Shown in pieces: positions 7,242-14,135 of a DNA stretch of 16,256 nucleotides (its first letter is position 1; the number at the start of each line of letters is the position of its first letter). Source of the stretch: Clostridia bacterium (GTDB taxonomy: Bacteria > Bacillota_A > Clostridia > Christensenellales > Aristaeellaceae); assembly GCA_017530275.1 (NCBI GenBank), contig JAFXMP010000372.1, forward strand, positions 1 through 16,256. The letters are read 5' to 3'. The translations under genes and the position numbers were made by a program. Under the pieces are notes generated by a model, which saw only the letters and a list, made by a program, of their open reading frames with translations, did no database searches and was not told the DNA's origin.

Positions 7242-7793
7242 TCAGCATGGACGTACAGTCAGCGTATGGTATACGTCACCATCCAGTGTTTTCCAATTAA
7301 ATGTCCCGTCAGAATAAATGATATACCCACGTGGAGATTGATTCTTGGGGATGGACACGGATCCTGGATTAAGGCACAGATTCTTCCCGCGCTTTTCCCA
7401 TGCGGGAACATGTGTGTGCCCATACAGCAATATATCGCCATTCTGCAGCGGCGGCAGACAATCCGGATGATAAATATGGCCGTGGGTGGCGTACATTCGA
7501 AGCGCATCGATGCATATCAGAGAATAATCAGCCATGACAGGGAACGCCAGAACCATCTGATCAACTTCGGTATCGCAATTGCCCCGAACGCAAAGGATTT
7601 TTTCTTTTCTCTCGTTGAGTGCCGAAATAACATCCTTTGGACAATACTGATCCGGAAGATCATTTCGCGGACCATGATAGAGAATGTCTCCGAGCAGCAG
7701 CATGCGATCTGCTTTCTCCTGATCGAAGGCATGCAGCATTTTCTCGCAGTACCGGTAGGAACCGTGAATATCTGAAGCGATCAATAGTTTCAT
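7242..7793 (-). CDS. yfcE: YfcE-type metallophosphodiesterase
   Basis: The 183-residue cytosolic calcineurin-like phosphoesterase is full length for the family. All metal-site motifs are present: Asp8 and His10 (SDIHG), Asp36 (LGDILYHG), Asn72 (GNCD), His104 and His106 (THGH), and His126/His128 (GHTH). It matches E. coli YfcE motif for motif, including HGPRN, VRGNCDSEVDQM-like and LNPGSVSIPK segments. YfcE-type enzymes cleave phosphodiesters in a metal-dependent way; the physiological substrate is not settled. An AAAGGAG site stands upstream, with about 13 bases to the ATG, slightly longer than usual. It appears to be a single gene, now downstream of a broken LysR gene whose promoter could read into it. 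Confidence 0.92.
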   Translation of the reverse strand: MKLLIASDIHGSYRYCEKMLHAFDQEKADRMLLLGDILYHGPRNDLPDQYCPKDVISALNERKEKILCVRGNCDTEVDQMVLAFPVMADYSLICIDALRMYATHGHIYHPDCLPPLQNGDILLYGHTHVPAWEKRGKNLCLNPGSVSIPKNQSPRGYIIYSDGTFNWKTLDGDVYHTLTVRPC

Positions 7794-7836
7794 ATTGAAT
7801 GTCCAACTCCTTTACAGATTCTGCCAGCAATCATCA

Positions 7837-8134
7837 ATCACGGATCATGCGGGTCATGTTGGGCTGACTGCTGTGCAGGATACTGACTGATTAGGGCAAT
7901 ACCGCACAATAAGGGTGGTCGGATGGCGCATGGATTTTTTGATCTGATGAAGCTGAATGAAGGGAGACGTAGCAGCGCTACGTTGACCGGAATGAAGCAA
8001 AGTCAGACCGGAAAAGACATGTGCCAGACGCGCCGTCCGTTTGTGTGGTATTGCCCTTAGATAAAGCTTTCGCAGGATGCAGCATGGTAAAAAATCCGGT
8101 ATGCGTCCGGGGATGGAACCATGGTTTCCTTCAT
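7837..8134 (-). pseudogene. LysR-family regulator N-terminus, split by a MITE
   Basis: On the minus strand a frame from 8134 reads MKETMVPSPDAYRIFYHAA, then SCESFI, and hits TAA at 8059-8057, where the palindromic element begins. Beyond that element (from 7890) the frame resumes as SVSILHSSQPNMTRMIRD and then stops twice. Joined, these match the winged-helix start of LysR-type regulators (YRIFYHVA..GSFTAAA..LHVSQPAVTR.IR.LE) with exactly the right spacing between SF and LH. The TAA at the joint falls where an Ala codon is usual. The rest of the helix-turn-helix and the whole effector domain are gone. A good promoter survives upstream. Confidence 0.75.
7891..8059. mobile_element. MITE-like 163-bp palindromic element with TTA flanks
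   Basis: GGGCAATACCGCACAA (7894-7909) is repeated inverted at 8041-8056 with one difference. Direct TTA copies flank it (7891-7893 and 8057-8059), consistent with a 3-bp target duplication. The whole element is an imperfect palindrome about one centre (7975), with an exact ACGTAGC/GCTACGT inner stem (7967-7983). It has no transposase gene, so it would move only with help from a related full element. It interrupts a LysR gene. A 3-bp TNA duplication occurs in some IS5-group elements, but the parent family is not identified. Confidence 0.75.
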
Positions 8135-8143
8135 ACAGGCCTT

Positions 8144-8172
8144 ATTATATCTGGTATCGCCGTCCCTGTAAA
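8144..8172 (-). promoter_or_regulatory. Near-consensus sigma-A promoter of the broken LysR gene
   Basis: On the minus strand TTTACA (8172-8167) and TATAAT (8149-8144) are separated by 17 bases. Start sites would lie close to the LysR ATG at 8134. A hairpin (CGCCGCCCT/AGGGACGGCG with one bulge) overlaps the -35 region. With the LysR gene dead, transcripts would run through the MITE towards yfcE unless stopped. Confidence 0.65.
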
Positions 8173-8204
8173 GGGCGGCGTATGTCTTCGATGGCCTTCT
8201 ATTG

Positions 8205-8233
8205 ACAATTATCTGATGCACAATTATCCGATG
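8205..8233. repeat. Two tandem 14-bp repeats
   Basis: ACAATTATCTGATG (8205-8218) is followed, after one base, by ACAATTATCCGATG (8220-8233), differing at one position. It lies just beyond the stop of the methyltransferase gene and upstream of the LysR promoter. It could be a regulator half-site pair or replication slippage. Confidence 0.5.
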
Positions 8234-8238
8234 ATTCG

Positions 8239-8841
8239 TTACTTCTTCGTCATCACGGCCACCGCGCAGGGAATGCGGCCTTCGGCCAGCGTTACCTGTA
8301 CATCTCGGTACCCGGCGTCCAGAAAGAACTGGCGGTAGCTCTCCACGGTGAACTGACGTTTGAAATCCGCGCCTGCTTTCCCGACCACCGAGGCAAAGCC
8401 GCTGGTATTGCCTTTCTGATCCCTGTTCATGTAGGTGGGGATGATCAGCGTCCCGCCCGACCTGCACACCCGGTTCAATTCGTCCAGGGCTTTCAGCGGT
8501 TCATCCAGCAGATGGATCACGTTCCCGGCGACCACCTTGTCGAAGGCGTTATCCGGAAAATCCAGCGACAGGATATCCGCCTGCCGGAAGGTCACGTTCG
8601 TGAACGCGGCGCAGTTCTTTTCGGCTTTTTTCAGCATCTTCGGCGCAAAGTCCGTAGCGGTCAGCGCCTTGCACTTCGGGGCGATCACCGCGCTGAGCAG
8701 TCCCGTGCCGCAGGCGCATTCCAGCACCGAATCTTCGGGCTGAATCAGCGCGCTTACGATTTGCCGAAGCGCTCTGTGCGTCTTTCCGTTAATGACGTTG
8801 ACGAAAATGTCATATACAACGGCCACTCGATCCCAGAACAA
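8239..8841 (-). CDS. Class I SAM-dependent methyltransferase, last operon gene
   Basis: The 200-residue soluble protein begins MFWDRVAVVYDIFVN, a typical opening of the UbiE/COQ5-like group. It has motif I VLECACGTGLLS (about 39-50), an acidic TDFAP after strand 2, and post-motifs FDKVVAGNVIHLLDEP and GGTLIIPTY. Its substrate is unknown. Initiation is probably at TTG (8841-8839), with GAGGTG about 10 bases upstream; an in-frame stop just before it excludes an earlier start. A 72-base gap separates it from the membrane-protein gene above. It is the second methyltransferase of this operon and, unlike the first, carries no membrane anchor. Confidence 0.88.
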   Translation of the reverse strand: MFWDRVAVVYDIFVNVINGKTHRALRQIVSALIQPEDSVLECACGTGLLSAVIAPKCKALTATDFAPKMLKKAEKNCAAFTNVTFRQADILSLDFPDNAFDKVVAGNVIHLLDEPLKALDELNRVCRSGGTLIIPTYMNRDQKGNTSGFASVVGKAGADFKRQFTVESYRQFFLDAGYRDVQVTLAEGRIPCAVAVMTKK

Positions 8842-8913
8842 AGAGAAATCTCACCTCTTTATCATTTGACCCATTTGCTGCCAAGAACCTATGGGTTGTC
8901 TTTTATTGACATA

Positions 8914-9393
8914 TCAGAAGATGACCGCCGTGAGCCCGGCGACAACGGCTGCTCCCGCGAGCCAAATCAGCGTCAGGATTCCACGTTTTTTCAATACCTG
9001 CCGCCAGGTCTGCACAAAGGGGATGTCCTCGGTGCCGGGAATGATCCACAGTCTGCTGTGTCCCACCCACAGCCGGTCGATGGCGATTCCGTCATACCAG
9101 TTCATCACTTCCAGGAACAGCAGAGCTTGTCCATATGCCGGCCAGAACTCGCGGACGCCGTTCCACAGGCCGATGATGAACAGCAAAGCTGCCAGCATGA
9201 CCAAGAAGAAGGGAATCATAAAGCGTTTCCGCTTCTTCGCCACCGTTTTCCGGTCTGTCAGGCCCAATTCATAAACGCGTTCCTGGACAGGCTTCGGATA
9301 GAAGTACAGGGCGTTCAGGGCGTTATTTCCAACGGCCAGCTTCACCATCAGGGTGAACAGCGCACAGAACAGGATTAATTGCAGAGCGATCAT
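8914..9393 (-). CDS. Small multi-pass membrane protein, GTED family member 1
   Basis: I do not know a function for this 159-residue protein. It has a first hydrophobic helix (about 2-20), a basic cytosol-like stretch with FYP, ERVYELGLT and KKRKRF, then further helices at about 59-78 and 85-105. The motif YDGIAIDRLWV follows, then WIIPGTED, and a last helix at about 139-158. It closely parallels the 13577-14086 product (same FYP, RV..LGLT, KRKRF, ID..WV and IPGTED blocks). More distantly it parallels the two proteins at 12569 and 13065. Its ribosome site is AGAAGGCG. It stands between the ZIP transporter and the last methyltransferase. Confidence 0.8.
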   Translation of the reverse strand: MIALQLILFCALFTLMVKLAVGNNALNALYFYPKPVQERVYELGLTDRKTVAKKRKRFMIPFFLVMLAALLFIIGLWNGVREFWPAYGQALLFLEVMNWYDGIAIDRLWVGHSRLWIIPGTEDIPFVQTWRQVLKKRGILTLIWLAGAAVVAGLTAVIF

Positions 9394-9445
9394 GATAACG
9401 CCTTCTTTTTATAACCGCAGTCGCAGTATCCGTCTCTACGATTCT

Positions 9446-10225
9446 TTATCCCAGCGTAACATCAAGAATCATCATCACGACAAAGCCCAGTGCAAAGGCC
9501 ACGGTGCCGATATTGGAGTGCTTTCCCTCCGACATCTCGGGAATCAGTTCTTCAACCACCACATACATCATAGCCCCGGCGGCGAAGGCCAGGAAATAGG
9601 GCATGATCGGAGTCACCAGTCCGGCAGCCAGCAGGGTGAGCAGGGCCGCGGCAGGCTCGACAGCGCCGGAGAGTACGCCTATCCAGAAGGTCTTCGCCTT
9701 TGACATACCCTCCGCCATCAGCGGCATGGAGACAATGGCTCCCTCCGGGAAGTTCTGAATGGCGATGCCCAACGCCAGAGCCAGGGCTCCAGCGGCGCTG
9801 ATGCCGGTATCGCCGGCGAGGAAGCCCGCGTACACCACGCCCACGGCCATTCCCTCGGGAATATTGTGGAGCGTGACAGCCAGGATCAACTTTGTGGTTC
9901 GTTTCAGCTTGCTCCGCGGACCCTCCGCTTTGTGATCCATATGGAGGTGCGGGGTCAGTATGTCCAGAGCCAACAGGAAGCCCATGCCAATCAGGAAGCC
10001 CACCGCTGCGGGCAGGAAGGCCAGCGAACCCATGTGGGCGCTGCTCTCCAGTGCGGGCTGCAACAGACTCCAGAAAGAGGCCGCCACCATGACCCCAGCC
10101 GCGAAGCCGGTCAGCGCCTTCTGCACGCCGGAGGATATCTGTTTTTTCAGGAAGAACACCATCGCCGCCCCCAGGCTCGTGCCCAGGAAAGGGATCAGGA
10201 TGCCTTCCGCAATCTGCATATGCAT
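9446..10225 (-). CDS. ZIP-family divalent metal transporter
   Basis: The 259-residue inner-membrane protein has about eight helices. The signature helix-4 motif HNIPEGMAVG lies at about 120-129, and the partner NFPEGA is in the next helix (about 158-163); these residues form the binuclear metal site of ZIP proteins. A His-rich loop (HLHMDHK, about 93-99) lies between helices 3 and 4. It resembles the GufA/ZupT type, importing zinc or other divalent cations. I start it at the ATG at 10225 because GGGAGG lies 6 bases upstream; an earlier in-frame ATG at 10243 would overlap this site. It lies 14 bases after the MBL-fold gene in one operon. It might supply metal to that hydrolase, which is inference. 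Confidence 0.93.
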   Translation of the reverse strand: MHMQIAEGILIPFLGTSLGAAMVFFLKKQISSGVQKALTGFAAGVMVAASFWSLLQPALESSAHMGSLAFLPAAVGFLIGMGFLLALDILTPHLHMDHKAEGPRSKLKRTTKLILAVTLHNIPEGMAVGVVYAGFLAGDTGISAAGALALALGIAIQNFPEGAIVSMPLMAEGMSKAKTFWIGVLSGAVEPAAALLTLLAAGLVTPIMPYFLAFAAGAMMYVVVEELIPEMSEGKHSNIGTVAFALGFVVMMILDVTLG

Positions 10226-10239
10226 TTCTGTCCTCCCAA

Positions 10240-11112
10240 TCATCCAATCCGCTGCTTCTTTTTCGCCAGGGGAATCGTCCGCGCCTTCTCCTCAGTGTCA
10301 TCGTCCTCGATATAGCCGTCATAGGGCGCTTCCGGGTCGGTATATTTCTTCGTGAAGGGCTTGCAGATTTCTGTCCTGTGCCGGAAGACGAAATCCAGGT
10401 CGTCCGTCCAGCCGGTGTGGCCGGTGATCACTTTGATCCTGCCCCCTCTTGCCCAGAGGTTCTTTTCCAGCTTTTCCAGGGAACGCACGGCAAGCCTGTT
10501 GTCCTCCGCCAGGGTGCTGATAAAGCTGTATCCGCCGTCCATGCCGAACCAGATGGTGTCACCGGTGAAGAGATACTCGTCATCGATCAGATAAACCATG
10601 TGTCCCCAAGTGTGGCCGGGCACCAGGATGCTCTCGATCTTGATGCCGTCGATGTGCAGGATCTGCCCGTCCGTGAGCAGCACACGCTTGTTGTCTGTTT
10701 TCACCATGGGCAGCGGATACAGCTTGTGGATGACCCTGCGCCGCGCTTCGCCGGTGAGATAGCGGTTCTCGATCTCGCTGAGATAGATCGTCGCGTCTCT
10801 AAAGAGCAACTCGCTGTCCCGCTCCAGCGCGCCCACGTGGTCCGTGTCCTGGTGGGTGATGAGGATATGCCGGATGGAGGCCGGATCCATGTCCAGCCAG
10901 CCCATCTTCTCCCGCAACCGCTCATAGTTGTACCCGGCGTCGATCATGATGGTCACGCCGTTCTTTGTGTAAAAGAAGATGTTGGCGACCCACTCCCGCA
11001 CGCAGGCCACATGATCGTCGATCCGCCCGGTGTTCAGCGGCTTGAAGATGGCCCTGCCGCGGAACAGTTTGCTCATGGATTTCTTCTGGTTTTCCGAATC
11101 CTTCCGTGCCAT
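10240..11112 (-). CDS. MBL-fold metallohydrolase with Asp-variant motif
   Basis: The 290-residue cytosolic metallo-beta-lactamase-fold hydrolase has these metal ligands in order: THQDTDH (87-92), His167 in VPGHTWGH, Asp185 in TGDTIWF and His232 in TGHTGW. The first motif is HxDxDH instead of the usual HxHxDH, so Asp89 replaces a metal-binding His. Similar variants exist in unstudied clostridial proteins, and the remaining motifs are intact, so it is likely active. The substrate is unknown; lactone, thioester or phosphodiester hydrolysis are all possible. The tail is acidic then basic (about 270-290). GAGGAGG precedes the ATG, and the gene lies 12 bases after the membrane-bound methyltransferase gene. 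Confidence 0.9.
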   Translation of the reverse strand: MARKDSENQKKSMSKLFRGRAIFKPLNTGRIDDHVACVREWVANIFFYTKNGVTIMIDAGYNYERLREKMGWLDMDPASIRHILITHQDTDHVGALERDSELLFRDATIYLSEIENRYLTGEARRRVIHKLYPLPMVKTDNKRVLLTDGQILHIDGIKIESILVPGHTWGHMVYLIDDEYLFTGDTIWFGMDGGYSFISTLAEDNRLAVRSLEKLEKNLWARGGRIKVITGHTGWTDDLDFVFRHRTEICKPFTKKYTDPEAPYDGYIEDDDTEEKARTIPLAKKKQRIG

Positions 11113-11124
11113 CTGTGTGCCTCC

Positions 11125-11904
11125 TCACTTTCTGCCCGTCAGCAGCGCGGAGCCGCCCAGCGCCATCCAGGCTGCCTCGGATTTCTTCATGAACTTTCCG
11201 TCCGTGGTGTCGATCAGCTCTACCCGCTGATAGCCCATGTCCCGGAGCTTTTTCACGAACGCCTGCATGTCTCCATACCTGGATTTGGAGAAGATGTCGT
11301 GCAGGGCGAAAGTGCCGCCCTTTTTCAGGGTGCGCAGGGTTTCCAGCAGATACTGCTGCCGGTCGCCGGGGATGTTGTGGTAAACGTAGTTGCTGACCAC
11401 GGCGTCGAAGGTTTCGTCCGGGAAATCCAGGTGGGTGGCGTCCCCCTGCTGAAAGGCAATGCGGCGGACGCCCTCGGCCTTCGCGTTTCTTTCGCACAGC
11501 GCTTTGCTGAAAGAGGCGTACTCCTTGCCCCAGCGGTCGATGCCGATGATCTCCGCTTTCGGATTCCGCTTGCCTACCGCGATAGCCAAAGCGCCGCTTC
11601 CGCAGCCCACGTCCAGCATCCTGCCGCCTTCCGGTAAGTCCACACAGGCCGCGGTTCCCTCGATGATCTGCCGGGACATCTGCCGCTTGCCGTTGTAGTC
11701 GAAGGCGCGGTACATGAGCACAGACCAGACGGTCAGACCCGCGAAAACTACCGCCAGGATGACGAAGGCAATTGTCAGCACGGTTTTCAGCGTACCGTCG
11801 GGCAGCAGCCTGAAGCACGCGGCTGCGATCCCACAGCCCAAAGCGGCAAACAGAAAAGACCAGATCATGCCCTTGGGCATCCAGTTCTTGTAATCAGGTT
11901 TCAT
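11125..11904 (-). CDS. Membrane-anchored SAM-dependent methyltransferase
   Basis: The 259-residue protein has two N-terminal membrane helices (about 12-33 and 41-65) and a cytosolic class I methyltransferase domain. Motif I MLDVGCGSGALAIAVG lies at about 96-111, followed by IIGIDRWG, GDATHLDFPDETFDAVVSNYVYHNI, and GGTFALHD. The anchor suggests a membrane or lipid-like substrate, but this is inference. The start is the ATG at 11904, with AGGAGG 7 bases upstream; the frame runs further back, but that overlaps the preceding gene and lacks the site. Spacings are 14 bases from the ATC-hydrolase-like gene and 12 to the MBL gene, so it is firmly within the operon. Confidence 0.9.
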   Translation of the reverse strand: MKPDYKNWMPKGMIWSFLFAALGCGIAAACFRLLPDGTLKTVLTIAFVILAVVFAGLTVWSVLMYRAFDYNGKRQMSRQIIEGTAACVDLPEGGRMLDVGCGSGALAIAVGKRNPKAEIIGIDRWGKEYASFSKALCERNAKAEGVRRIAFQQGDATHLDFPDETFDAVVSNYVYHNIPGDRQQYLLETLRTLKKGGTFALHDIFSKSRYGDMQAFVKKLRDMGYQRVELIDTTDGKFMKKSEAAWMALGGSALLTGRK

Positions 11905-11918
11905 GACGTTTCCTCCTA

Positions 11919-12554
11919 TCAAACGCTTTTTGTTCTTTCCCAGCCGTCTCCGGCGTCGGTCTTGTGACGGATAAAGTCGAAATCGCAGCAGTCCCCACCC
12001 TGACATAAGGTTTTCGTCCGTTTGAAATCCGTGTAGGGGAGAGAGCCGAAGTTGATCACATCGGAATGGCAGAACATCGCGCCGAGCTTCATGCAGTCCT
12101 GCTCCTCAAAGATGTGGCGGTACAGGCACTCCCGGCACTCGAAATGGAAGCGGTCTTTGGGATCGGTGTCCAGGTGCCATTCATATCGCCAGCCCGTGCC
12201 GGAGCCATGCCGGAAGCCAAAGGGCAGGATCTTTTTCATCACCGGCATGAACCAGCTGTGCCGCGCCAGCTTCCGGAAGGTATCCGGCGTGAGCGCTTTC
12301 CACATTTCGGTGGAGACAATGGCGAAAGCCTCCTCCTCGGTCTTTCCGTGCCGTTGCAGCACCCGGTAGAGCGCAATCGAAGTCAGGATCTGCGCGATGT
12401 GTTTATAGTTACCCTTGTCGCACCAGCGTTTTTCCTGCTCCAGCAGAACGTTCATGCGGCTGTACACATCCCGCTGAATGTCCACGGGCAGCGTAGGAAA
12501 GTACTTCCTATATCGGCTGACAGCCACCAGGGCTTCCGGTTTATACTTTTTCAT
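11919..12554 (-). CDS. ATC-hydrolase-like (L-2-amino-thiazoline-4-carboxylate hydrolase family) protein
   Basis: The 211-residue protein ends in the conserved block of the ATC_hydrolase family: CHSDVINFGSLPYTDFKRTK, then TLCQGGDCCDFDF (about 162-194). The founding enzymes open the thiazoline ring of L-ATC on the way to L-cysteine; many relatives, probably including this one, have unknown substrates. The protein is Cys-rich (140, 143, 154, 162, 184, 189, 190), compatible with a redox or metal site. The N-terminal half is helical. The start at 12554 is set by GGAGGAG six bases upstream. It lies 14 bases from the genes on either side and has no membrane segment. Family recognition is by motif memory and is good, though the reaction is uncertain. 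Confidence 0.8.
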   Translation of the reverse strand: MKKYKPEALVAVSRYRKYFPTLPVDIQRDVYSRMNVLLEQEKRWCDKGNYKHIAQILTSIALYRVLQRHGKTEEEAFAIVSTEMWKALTPDTFRKLARHSWFMPVMKKILPFGFRHGSGTGWRYEWHLDTDPKDRFHFECRECLYRHIFEEQDCMKLGAMFCHSDVINFGSLPYTDFKRTKTLCQGGDCCDFDFIRHKTDAGDGWERTKSV

Positions 12555-12568
12555 TTTGCGCTCCTCCG

Positions 12569-13060
12569 TCAGAACAGCATGTTCAAGCCTGCCACCGCCA
12601 GCCCTGCGATGGGACAGACAATCAGCGTCCACAGCAGGCCATGCTCCGGGATGGCCAGCGTTTTCAGCCACTCCCGGCGTTCCCACGCCTTGCAGTTTTC
12701 CGCGCCTTTGATATAGGGCTTTGCCTTCGGCGGCAGCCAGCAATCCAGGATGATGAAATCAGAGAGGCTCACCATAGTCATCTCGATATACCCGGCCCAG
12801 AACAGATTCCAGAAGCCGGTCATGCGCGCGAAATGCGCGCTGACCGCCCAATAGACGAACAGCACCAGATACAGCGGATACAGGATCAGCTTCATTGTGC
12901 GGACATCCTTCTTCTCCACAAAAGGAGCCGCCGCCTGTCTGATTTCCTTGGGAAACATGGTGCTGTACGCCTGCGGCAGAAGCAGAAAGCCCAGTCCTGC
13001 CACCGCGTTGAACAGCAGGGACATCGCAAGTCCGTCCAGGATGATTCTCGGTCCGTTCAT
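12569..13060 (-). CDS. Small multi-pass membrane protein, GTED family member 2
   Basis: I do not recognise this 163-residue protein from a named family. It has four likely helices (about 7-29, 57-77, 86-108, 143-162). A soluble stretch with FPKEIRQAA lies between helices 1 and 2. A motif SDFIILDCWLP followed by YIKGAENCKAW lies before the last helix. The blocks FP.EIR.AA and C..W are shared with the 13065 product (LPRDIREAA; ETKDCRSWN), and D...D plus G.E with the two GTED proteins. The ribosome site (GGGAGGTG) overlaps the stop of the preceding gene, with only four bases between them, so translation is probably coupled. Confidence 0.8.
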   Translation of the reverse strand: MNGPRIILDGLAMSLLFNAVAGLGFLLLPQAYSTMFPKEIRQAAAPFVEKKDVRTMKLILYPLYLVLFVYWAVSAHFARMTGFWNLFWAGYIEMTMVSLSDFIILDCWLPPKAKPYIKGAENCKAWERREWLKTLAIPEHGLLWTLIVCPIAGLAVAGLNMLF

Positions 13061-13064
13061 ACAA

Positions 13065-13562
13065 TCACCTCCCGATGATCAGCGTGACCCACGCCATCAC
13101 CGCGCACACAAACGGGAACGCGATCAGCCGGATCACCTGGTTTTTCGTATTGAAGCTGCGGTTATTCCAGCTTCTGCAGTCCTTTGTCTCCGGGTAGAAG
13201 CTGACAAAATACTTCTTTGTGATCACGATGTACTGATCCTGTACCAGAATGTCGAACAGCTTGTAGCCGTACATAAACAGCATGAACCGCCCGAACAGCA
13301 GCCAGAAACCATAGCCACGCCGGAGGCCGTCCGCGCCGAGAAAGAAGAGCAGCCCCACGTATCCTGCCGCCGCCAGAACTGTGAGCAGATATCCGATTAC
13401 CTGCTTGCCGGCGGACGGATCAGGATGCGCTTTCGCCGCCTCCCGGATGTCCCGGGGCAGAAAACTCATGAATGCCCTTGTGGACGCGAAATGCGGGATG
13501 ACCAGAATGAAGGCCAGTGAGAGAAGGCAGACTGCCGCGAGGGCGGCCAGCGTTGTGATCAT
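13065..13562 (-). CDS. Small multi-pass membrane protein, GTED family member 3
   Basis: The 165-residue protein has no function I can name. Helices lie at about 4-24, 53-76, 85-107 and 144-163. Between the first two is FLPRDIREAAKAH; before the last is FDILVQDQYIV, then FYPETKDCRSWNNRSF. These blocks mirror the 12569 product. I set the start at the ATG at 13562 because AAGGAGG stands 7 bases upstream. The frame could be extended by 34 codons, but the extension is Gly-rich and falls inside the preceding gene. It lies 14 bases after the preceding gene and 4 before the next. Confidence 0.8.
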   Translation of the reverse strand: MITTLAALAAVCLLSLAFILVIPHFASTRAFMSFLPRDIREAAKAHPDPSAGKQVIGYLLTVLAAAGYVGLLFFLGADGLRRGYGFWLLFGRFMLFMYGYKLFDILVQDQYIVITKKYFVSFYPETKDCRSWNNRSFNTKNQVIRLIAFPFVCAVMAWVTLIIGR

Positions 13563-13576
13563 GCCGCAGCCTCCTT

Positions 13577-14086
13577 TTACATCATTTTTCCGATCAGCCA
13601 ATACAATCCGCCCACCACCGCCGCCAGCGGCACCGAGAACGGAATCAGCTTCACCATCTTCCATTGCTTCACATGGACGCTGTGCCAGGTATCATTGAGA
13701 TCTTCTGTACCGGGGATCAGCCACCAGTCGGACAGAGCCACCCAGATAGTGTCGATGAACAGCCAATCGAAGAATTCCGCGCCGAGAAAGAGCGCGTAGA
13801 ACTGCCAGCAGCAGTCCCACCAGCTCCTCGCGCCGTTCACCCACAGGATCATGACGCCGGGGATCACCAGCATCCAGGCGATAAGAAGGATGAAGGCAAA
13901 CCGCTTTCTTTTCCGGAATTCCTCCTCAGTAATCAGGCCCAGGGCCTTGACCCGGTCGATCATGGCCTGCGGATAGAAGAAGATGCCACCGACGGGGCCG
14001 CGCCTGTGCGCAAGAACAGCCATGTAGGCTGCATAGCATACCCACAGGATCAGGATTTCAACGATGATTCTTCCAATCATGGCCAT
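13577..14086 (-). CDS. Small multi-pass membrane protein, GTED family member 4
   Basis: The 169-residue membrane protein is very similar in layout to the 8914-9393 product: an N-terminal helix (5-26), FFYPQAMIDRVKALGLIT, EEFRKRKRF, then helices at about 66-86 and 92-112. Next come FFDWLFIDTIWV, WWLIPGTEDL and a final helix (147-167). The shared blocks are more similar than expected by chance, so the two genes are probably paralogues separated by the enzyme genes. AGGAAG lies upstream of the ATG; a second ATG follows two codons later. It is the second gene of the operon, 49 bases after the oxidoreductase. Function unknown. Confidence 0.8.
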   Translation of the reverse strand: MAMIGRIIVEILILWVCYAAYMAVLAHRRGPVGGIFFYPQAMIDRVKALGLITEEEFRKRKRFAFILLIAWMLVIPGVMILWVNGARSWWDCCWQFYALFLGAEFFDWLFIDTIWVALSDWWLIPGTEDLNDTWHSVHVKQWKMVKLIPFSVPLAAVVGGLYWLIGKMM

Positions 14087-14135
14087 GTCTCACTTCCTGC
14101 ATGCGTATTGCCGTATTCGCGAATATACAATACCA

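Noticed and set aside
10378..11637. 419-codon plus-strand frame opposite the MBL and methyltransferase genes
   Set aside because: It is antisense to two genes with full motifs and has no independent support; a by-product of GC-rich codon use.
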